Below, piece after piece: positions 1 to 5,141 of a stretch of DNA of 5,141 nucleotides (the stretch's first letter is position 1; every line of letters begins with the position of its first letter). The notes beneath the pieces are model-generated. The model did no database searches. It saw only the letters and a program-made list of their open reading frames with translations, and had not been told where the DNA came from. Made by a program: the position numbers and the translations under genes. Source of the stretch: Saprospiraceae bacterium (GTDB taxonomy: Bacteria > Bacteroidota > Bacteroidia > Chitinophagales > Saprospiraceae); the NCBI GenBank assembly GCA_020630895.1, contig JAHDII010000252.1, forward strand, positions 1 through 5,141, given 5' to 3'.

Positions 1-22
1 ATTATTATCATATGTGATGCGA

Positions 23-2207
23 CTATCTCACACCATGCATTAATTTTTTCAATAATGGATTTAATAAGAAGACTAAAACACCTGCTATAAATGGAACAAT
101 AGTAAATATTAAGAAGAAATAAGATAAAGAATATTCTTCTGTAATGTTTTTAATTTGTCCTCCAAGCACTGCAGCCAATTTATTTCCAATAGCAATGGCT
201 AAATACCAAACTCCAAACATGAATGCAATCATTCTTCCTGGAACTAGATACATAGGAAAGTCCTACAGGAGATAAACAAAGTTCTCCTAACGTATGGAAC
301 AGATAGGCGAGAATCAACCAAACCATACTTACTTTTACTCCTTCTTGAATACCATAAGCACCAAAGGCTAATAATCCAAAACCAATTCCCATGATAATTA
401 ATCCTAATGCATATTTAGTAGCCGCAGAAGGATTATATCTACTATCCCACCATTTAGAAAATAAAGAAGCAAATAAAATAATGAAAAATGAATTTAAAAT
501 ACTAAACCATGATACTGTAATTTCAACTTTATTCGCTTTTACTTCAGAAACCTTTGCAGGAATAATCATATTATCTCTATCTAATTCCTTACCTAATTCT
601 CTTGCCTTAGCCAATCTTTTATCATCTAAATACCCATAATCTTCATATTTATTGTCTTTATGAATAATAAATACATTATCTCCTTCCTGTAGTTTTACAG
701 GATCTCCAATAGGAATTGTTCTAGAAACTACTTTATCTGTAGAATCTGGTTTCATACTTTCTGTAATATATTTGTAATTAAATTGTCTTTCTCCCTTGTC
801 ATTAATTACTTGCAATGTTTCTAATGTATCAGCATCAATACCTTTAATATCTTGAATCCCATAATAAAATTCATAAATAGGTTTTGTGTAGAAAGTTTTT
901 TCTACCATTTTAGGTGTTTCAATAGCGTTCACACTTACGTCATAAGCAGTAGTGTTCCAATCTCTATTTAACATCCATCCAACAATACTCCACACTCCTA
1001 AGAAACAAACCACAAGTACGATATTTGAACCCGGTATTTTCTTAAAGGTCTGACGCCATAATAAATAAAGCACATAAGTAATTAAAGCAAGAGGAAGAAC
1101 AGTAATTAAAATATTGATAATATTATACATCGTTGCAGCAGAACCACTTAATACTCTTTGTACATTATCTCTAGCAAAAATAACTAATGATGTTGCTCCT
1201 TGTTCAAAAGACATCCAAAAGAAAACCGTAAAAAAGGCAAAAATGATAAAGGCAATCATTCTATCTCTTACAATTCTATCATAACGAACAATTCTACTTC
1301 CAGCTAAGTACAAGAAAAGACCTAAACCAATTAAAATCATAAATATTTGTCCTGATAAAGGGCCTACTTTAAAGGGAAAGAGATTAATATCTCCAATTTT
1401 CGATAATGGATCGTTAATTAAATAAGAAATACCAATAATTGCTGTTATGGCAACTAAAATTTTATCTACTAAAGTAAAAGGATTTCTTTTATCTTCTCCT
1501 TCTGGATTCACATTTACACTCTTTTCATTAATATTTTGAGGCAATTCTACTTCATGCTTTTTAGAAGGAACAGCTCCTATATCTCCAAATAAAGGACTGG
1601 CTAACCAAAATTGTAATGTTCCTAATAACATAAATACTCCAGCTAATCCAAAGCCATAACTCCATCCTACTTTTTCTGCTAGATATCCACAAAGCATCAT
1701 ACCAAAAAATGCTCCTGCATTCACTCCCATATAAAAAATAGTATACGCACCATCTTTCTTTTCAGGTAAATCTTTATACATTTCAGATACAATAGATGTC
1801 ATTGTGGGTTTAAAGAAACCTGTACCAATAATTAATAGTCCCAAGCCCATATATAATGACAATTCCGTTTCTAAAGCCATACTCGCATGACCTAAAGTCA
1901 TTAATATAGAACCAATCACTACAGCCCAACGATAGCCCGTCCATTTATCTGCTATATAACCTCCTAATATTGGAGTTAAATATAAAAGTCCTGCATAAGT
2001 TCCAAAAAGAGCTCCTGCATTTTCAGCAGACCATTCCCAACCTGGATTATATCCTACTAAAGCAATCGTTAAAAAATTAATTAATAGGACTCTCATTCCA
2101 TAAAATGAAAATCTTTCCCACATTTCAGTAAAAAATAGAACAAATAATCCAGCTGGATGTCCTAGTACTTTTGATTTAAAAAATTCACTACGTGCGAAAT
2201 CACTCAT
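23..2207 (-). pseudogene. POT/PTR-family proton-coupled di-/tripeptide transporter, frameshifted near its 3' end
   Basis: The product is an inner-membrane peptide:H+ symporter of the major facilitator superfamily. Frame 1 runs from ATG at 2207 to TAA at 180 (675 codons); the true C-terminus continues in another frame to TAG at 23. Visible POT hallmarks: ExxER in TM1 (E28, E31, R32), the GGYIADKWTG motif after TM2 (82-91), FFKP in TM4 (K133), FYMGVNAG in TM5 (158-165) and GELCLSP in TM10 (E642). Linker helices HA and HB lie near 245-265 and 283-303. Two extra helices (about 358-385, 394-413) and a soluble segment (about 414-563) sit between core TM7 (314-340) and TM8 (566-588). After S654 the frame is lost; the other frame resumes at LVPGR and encodes TM11 and TM12. 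Repaired length would be about 729 residues, against about 500 for E. coli DtpA. The start is chosen because the residues before ExxER fit the family; its leader is A-rich without a Shine-Dalgarno motif. Family assignment is firm; substrate is inferred from the family. As read, the product lacks TM11-12 and is probably non-functional. Confidence 0.9.
245..248 (-). other. Frameshift point in the peptide transporter gene
   Basis: On the minus strand the frame reads TAT GTA TCT and then AGT TCC AGG, giving an unrelated 21-residue tail that ends at 180. Shifting to the frame that reads CTA GTT CCA GGA AGA restores LVPGRMIAFMFGVWYL and the rest of the family C-terminus. POT proteins have one residue between the YVS-like and LVP blocks (E. 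coli type: AMVAQLVPQR), so the most economical repair is five missing bases, as in TCT AAA CTA GTT. That lost piece would be one copy of a CTA-flanked unit. The ancestral sequence is inferred, not seen. Confidence 0.85.
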
Positions 2208-2276
2208 ATATCTTGTTTTTAAATTTCTTTGATAAGAATTCTATAGTTTATAATAATATTTTAGCTAATAACGTGG

Positions 2277-2310
2277 CAAAATAACATTTTTATTTTAAAC
2301 TAAGGGACAA
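2277..2310 (-). promoter_or_regulatory. Weak Bacteroidota-type promoter candidate for the peptide transporter gene
   Basis: The minus strand holds TTG (2310-2308) and, 23 bases on, TTATTTTG (2284-2277), one mismatch from the Bacteroidota -7 consensus TAnnTTTG. The spacing is at the long end of what is described for this phylum. A start near 2270 would give a leader of roughly 60 bases before the transporter ATG. It is the best match in the 208-base spacer, but AT-rich DNA gives such matches easily. It overlaps the mini-ORF above, so the two readings compete. Confidence 0.25.
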
Positions 2311-2338
2311 TCTATAGTGAACATGGTTGTATCCTCCT
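2295..2338 (-). other. Strong Shine-Dalgarno sequence and nine-codon reading frame in the spacer (possible leader peptide)
   Basis: Reading the minus strand, AGGAGG (2338-2333) is followed after eight bases by ATG (2324-2322), and the frame encodes MFTIDCPLV before TAA (2297-2295). The spacing is ideal for translation initiation. The peptide has no recognised family and the frame is short enough to arise by chance. It lies between the uvrA terminator and the transporter start, 87 bases upstream of the transporter ATG, so it could be a leader peptide or a remnant. If transcription starts at the weak promoter-like pair at 2277-2310, this frame would not be in the transporter mRNA. Seen: motif, spacing and frame. 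Function: unknown. Confidence 0.25.
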
Positions 2339-2390
2339 TTTTTTTCAAAAAAAGAATATATTTTTATAAAAGAAATCTTTAATAATGAAA

Positions 2391-2425
2391 TAAAAAAGAC
2401 AACTTTCAAATATCTTTAAGTTGTC
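2391..2425 (-). terminator. Rho-independent terminator of uvrA, overlapping its stop codon
   Basis: On the minus strand GACAACTT (2425-2418) pairs perfectly with AAGTTGTC (2405-2398) around a 12-base loop, and six Ts follow directly (2397-2392), with more T-rich sequence after them. An 8-bp stem followed at once by a U tract is the classic intrinsic terminator layout, although only 3 of the 8 pairs are G-C, so it may be modest in strength. The uvrA stop codon straddles the stem end and loop, so the last codons of uvrA form one arm of the hairpin. It separates uvrA from the transporter gene transcribed in the same direction. Confidence 0.75.
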
Positions 2426-5141
2426 AAACTCAAAAGTTTTTCTTTTAAATATTTTCCAGTAAATGATTTTTTATTTTTAATAAGATCTTCAGGTTTTCCT
2501 TGGAAAATTAATTGCCCTCCATCCTTTCCTCCTCCTGGACCTAAATCAATAATCCAATCTGCTGATTTAATGACTTCCATATTGTGTTCTACCACCAAAA
2601 CAGTATGTCCTTTTTCTACTAAAGCATTAAAAGCATCTAATAATTTTTGAATATCATGAAAATGTAGCCCTGTTGTTGGTTCATCGAATATAAAAAAGAT
2701 ATGTTCTTTGCTTCTTTCTTTAGCTAAAAATGAAGCTAGTTTTACACGTTGAGCTTCGCCACCAGATAGAGTACTAGACGATTGTCCTAATTTAATATAT
2801 CCTAACCCAACATTATATAGTGGTTTTATTTTTCTAATAATATCCTTTTCTTCTTTAAAAAAATCAAGGGCTTCCTCTATACTTAAATTGAGGACATCAA
2901 AAATATTTTTTCCTTGATATTCTACATCTAAAACATCTTGTTTAAAACGATGTCCATCACATTCTTCACAAGTCAATCTTACATCGGCTAAAAATTGCAT
3001 TTCTATAACTACCTCGCCTTCGCCTTTGCAGGTTTCGCAACGCCCTCCTTCTACATTAAAAGAAAAATGTTTAGGTTTAAATCCTCGTATTTTGGATAAC
3101 TGTTGTTGAGTAAATAATTTTCTAATAGCATCATAAGCTTTTACATAAGTAACAGGGTTAGAACGCGATGATTTACCTATAGGACTTTGATTGATCATCT
3201 CAATTTGTGTTACTATTTTTAAATCACCTTCTAATGAATCATGATACCCTGGAGCAACAGGATGGGCTTGTCCTAAATATCGTTTTAAAGCAGGGTATAA
3301 AATACTTTTAACTAAGGTTGTTTTTCCTGAACCTGATACTCCCGTTACTACGGTTAATGTATGCAATGGAAATTCAGCATCTACATCATTCAAATTATGT
3401 TGAGATGCTCCTTTTATTACAATTTTATTAATTGATTTTCTTCTATTTTTGGGTAAAGGAATAATCATTTTTTGACTCATATATTGAGCCGTCAAACTCT
3501 CTGAAGCATCATCATAAATATCTTGATAATTTCCAGCAAAGACGACTTCTCCTCCATGAATACCTGCTTGAGGTCCCATATCTATCAAATAATCTGCATT
3601 TTTGATAATATCTTCTTCATGTTCAACAACAACAACTGTATTTCCTAAATCTCTTAAATTTTTAAGTACTTGAACCAATCGATTCGTATCTCTAGGATGT
3701 AAGCCTATACTTGGTTCATCTAAAATATAAAGAGAGCTAGTAAGATTACTTCCTAGAGTTCTTGTTAGATTGATACGTTGTGTTTCCCCCCCAGAAAGTG
3801 TAGATGAAATTCTTTCTAATGTCAAATAATTCAATCCTACTTTCATCATAAATTGAAGTCGAGTAGTGATTTCTAGAATCAATCTTTTTGCTATTTCAAA
3901 ATCATATTCATTCAATTGAATATTTTCAAAAAAATGAAGCAATTCATCTATAGGTAATCCGACTAATTCTGTAATATTTTTATTATCAATACTTACGTAA
4001 TTCGCTTCTTCTCTTAATCGTCCTCCTTTGCAAGTATGGCATTTTGTTTTTCCTCTATATCGTGCTAAAATAACTCTATTTTGAATTTTATAAGTCTTCT
4101 CTTCTAATTCATCAAAATAAGCATGAATCCCCTCAAAATATTCATTACCATCCCATAATAAATCTTTTTGATCATCTGTTAAATCTTTATATGATTTATG
4201 AACAGGAAAATTAAAATGATGTGCATTTTTAACTAATTCATTTTTCCAATATTGTCCTTTTTCTCCTTTCCAACAGGCAACACAATCGTCTAATACCGAA
4301 AAATTAGGATTTGGAATTACTTTTTCTTCATCAATTCCCATTACCTTACCATAACCTTCACAAGTTTTACAAGCACCATAAGGATTATTATAATTGAATA
4401 AATGGATGCTAGGTTCATCAAATAAAATACCATCTAATTCAAAACGATTATTAAAATTTTTGTCTTTTTTTCCTTCTATTTTTATAATACAATCTCCTTC
4501 ACTTTCTTGAAAAGCAGTTAAAACAGAATCAGCAATTCTTTTTTTATTTTCTTCATCGTTTTGTTTTACTACAATTCGATCGATTAAAATTTTCCAATCT
4601 GATTTTTCGGTTTTCTTTTTTAAAATTCTTTTATCTCCTTCTAAAACATCTTCAATTCTTTGAATTTCTTTAGTATTAAAAATTCTAGTATATCCTTTTT
4701 GAAGTAATAAGTTTAATTCTTGTAATAATGTTCTATCATATTTTTTTTGAATAGGAATCAGTAATTGAACTTTTGTTCCTTCTTCTTGCTGATGAATATA
4801 ATCTACTACATTAGAAATACTATGTTTTTTTACCAATTTCCCAGAAATAGGAGAATAAGTTTTCCCAATTCGTGCAAATAAAATTCTTAAATAATCATAA
4901 ATTTCAGTAAGAGTTCCTACAGTAGAACGAGAATTTTGAGTACTCACTTTCTGCTCAATAGCAATTGCTGGACAAATTCCTTTAATGTAATCTACATCAG
5001 GTTTTTTCATTCTCATTAAAAATTGCCTAGCATACGAAGAAAGGCTTTCTACATAACGTCTTTGCCCTTCAGCATAAAGGGTATCCATTGTAATAGATGA
5101 TTTTCCAGAACCCGACACTCCTGTAACTACAATAAGTTGAT
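2416..5141 (-). CDS. uvrA: UvrABC excinuclease subunit A, 5'-truncated by the window edge
   Basis: UvrA is the cytoplasmic dimeric ATPase that finds bulky DNA lesions and loads UvrB in nucleotide excision repair. The frame is open to the right edge, where QLIVVTG leads into the first Walker A motif, so about 30 N-terminal codons lie outside; the GTG at 5118 is an internal valine codon, not a start. Counting that valine as residue 1: Walker A1 SGSGKSS (2-8), UvrB-binding region about 95-220, CKTC (250-253), CHTC (360-363), ABC signature LSGGETQR (441-448), Walker B LDEPS (466-470), H-loop H500, Walker A2 GVSGSGKT (593-600), C-terminal zinc finger C694/C697/C717/C720, second signature LSGGEAQR (784-791), Walker B FDEPT (811-815), H845. 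The UvrB-binding region argues for a UvrA1 class protein rather than UvrA2. The N-terminal zinc module lacks its first CxxC pair. Both ATPase sites look complete and the total would be close to the 940 residues of E. coli UvrA. The stop TAA at 2418-2416 lies in the terminator stem. Confidence 0.97.
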   Translation of the reverse strand, partial: QLIVVTGVSGSGKSSITMDTLYAEGQRRYVESLSSYARQFLMRMKKPDVDYIKGICPAIAIEQKVSTQNSRSTVGTLTEIYDYLRILFARIGKTYSPISGKLVKKHSISNVVDYIHQQEEGTKVQLLIPIQKKYDRTLLQELNLLLQKGYTRIFNTKEIQRIEDVLEGDKRILKKKTEKSDWKILIDRIVVKQNDEENKKRIADSVLTAFQESEGDCIIKIEGKKDKNFNNRFELDGILFDEPSIHLFNYNNPYGACKTCEGYGKVMGIDEEKVIPNPNFSVLDDCVACWKGEKGQYWKNELVKNAHHFNFPVHKSYKDLTDDQKDLLWDGNEYFEGIHAYFDELEEKTYKIQNRVILARYRGKTKCHTCKGGRLREEANYVSIDNKNITELVGLPIDELLHFFENIQLNEYDFEIAKRLILEITTRLQFMMKVGLNYLTLERISSTLSGGETQRINLTRTLGSNLTSSLYILDEPSIGLHPRDTNRLVQVLKNLRDLGNTVVVVEHEEDIIKNADYLIDMGPQAGIHGGEVVFAGNYQDIYDDASESLTAQYMSQKMIIPLPKNRRKSINKIVIKGASQHNLNDVDAEFPLHTLTVVTGVSGSGKTTLVKSILYPALKRYLGQAHPVAPGYHDSLEGDLKIVTQIEMINQSPIGKSSRSNPVTYVKAYDAIRKLFTQQQLSKIRGFKPKHFSFNVEGGRCETCKGEGEVVIEMQFLADVRLTCEECDGHRFKQDVLDVEYQGKNIFDVLNLSIEEALDFFKEEKDIIRKIKPLYNVGLGYIKLGQSSSTLSGGEAQRVKLASFLAKERSKEHIFFIFDEPTTGLHFHDIQKLLDAFNALVEKGHTVLVVEHNMEVIKSADWIIDLGPGGGKDGGQLIFQGKPEDLIKNKKSFTGKYLKEKLLSLTT

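Noticed and set aside
23..253. Treating the 76-codon minus-strand frame as an independent small membrane protein
   Set aside because: Apart from its first two residues it is the exact expected C-terminus (TM11-TM12) of the POT protein, and its ATG falls within the TATGTATCT of the upstream coding frame. It is a fragment of the same gene.
235..260. Programmed ribosomal frameshifting to join the two transporter frames
   Set aside because: There is no slippery heptamer or shifty homopolymer at the junction, and no stop codon sits at the shift point. About five bases appear to be missing, which simple -1 or +1 slippage would not account for.
391..639. 82-codon open frame on the plus strand
   Set aside because: It lies wholly antisense inside the transporter gene, has no recognisable family features, and its composition follows from the AT-rich opposite strand.
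2261..2268. Palindrome TTAGCTAA as an operator
   Set aside because: Eight-base palindrome that does not extend, has no second copy and matches no regulator site I know.
2337..2354. T8-C-A7 inverted repeat as a second terminator
   Set aside because: The possible hairpin is almost only A-T pairs with a one-base loop, and in neither direction is it followed by a proper U tract. It looks like ordinary homopolymer runs in an AT-rich spacer.
5116..5118. GTG as the start codon of uvrA
   Set aside because: It is the valine inside the Walker A motif GVSGSGKSS, and the frame continues upstream with family-typical QLIVVTG to the window edge.

Overview
This is an AT-rich window that reads as a chromosomal piece of a member of the Bacteroidota, most likely a flavobacterium. 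Three things support this. The coding sequences are of the Bacteroidota type: an UvrA with the 'GKTYSPISG' and 'NNPYGACKTCEG' style blocks, and a peptide transporter enlarged between two core helices. The transporter start has an A-rich leader with no Shine-Dalgarno motif. The base composition is low in GC. This placement comes from recalled family patterns, not from a search.

Both genes lie on the minus strand. From right to left, the order of transcription, they are as follows. (1) uvrA, positions 5141 to 2416, lacks its first 30 or so codons because the window ends just upstream of the first Walker A motif. It encodes the damage-recognition ATPase of nucleotide excision repair. (2) A 208-base intergenic stretch, 2208 to 2415, starts with a rho-independent terminator whose stem contains the uvrA stop codon. 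Next comes an unusually strong Shine-Dalgarno sequence ahead of a nine-codon reading frame, and then a weak promoter-like pair. (3) A proton-dependent oligopeptide transporter (POT/PTR family) gene, 2207 to 23, is intact except for one frameshift near 246, which separates the last two membrane helices from the rest. Positions 1 to 22 lie downstream of its stop, and I see nothing there.

The two genes are tandem, but a terminator separates them and they have no functional link, so I do not read them as an operon. I found no RNA gene, mobile element, CRISPR array or sign of an undescribed multi-gene system. The points worth a second look are the transporter frameshift and its probable mechanism, the roughly 220-residue insertion in the transporter, the half-lost first zinc module of UvrA, and the Shine-Dalgarno/mini-ORF in the spacer.
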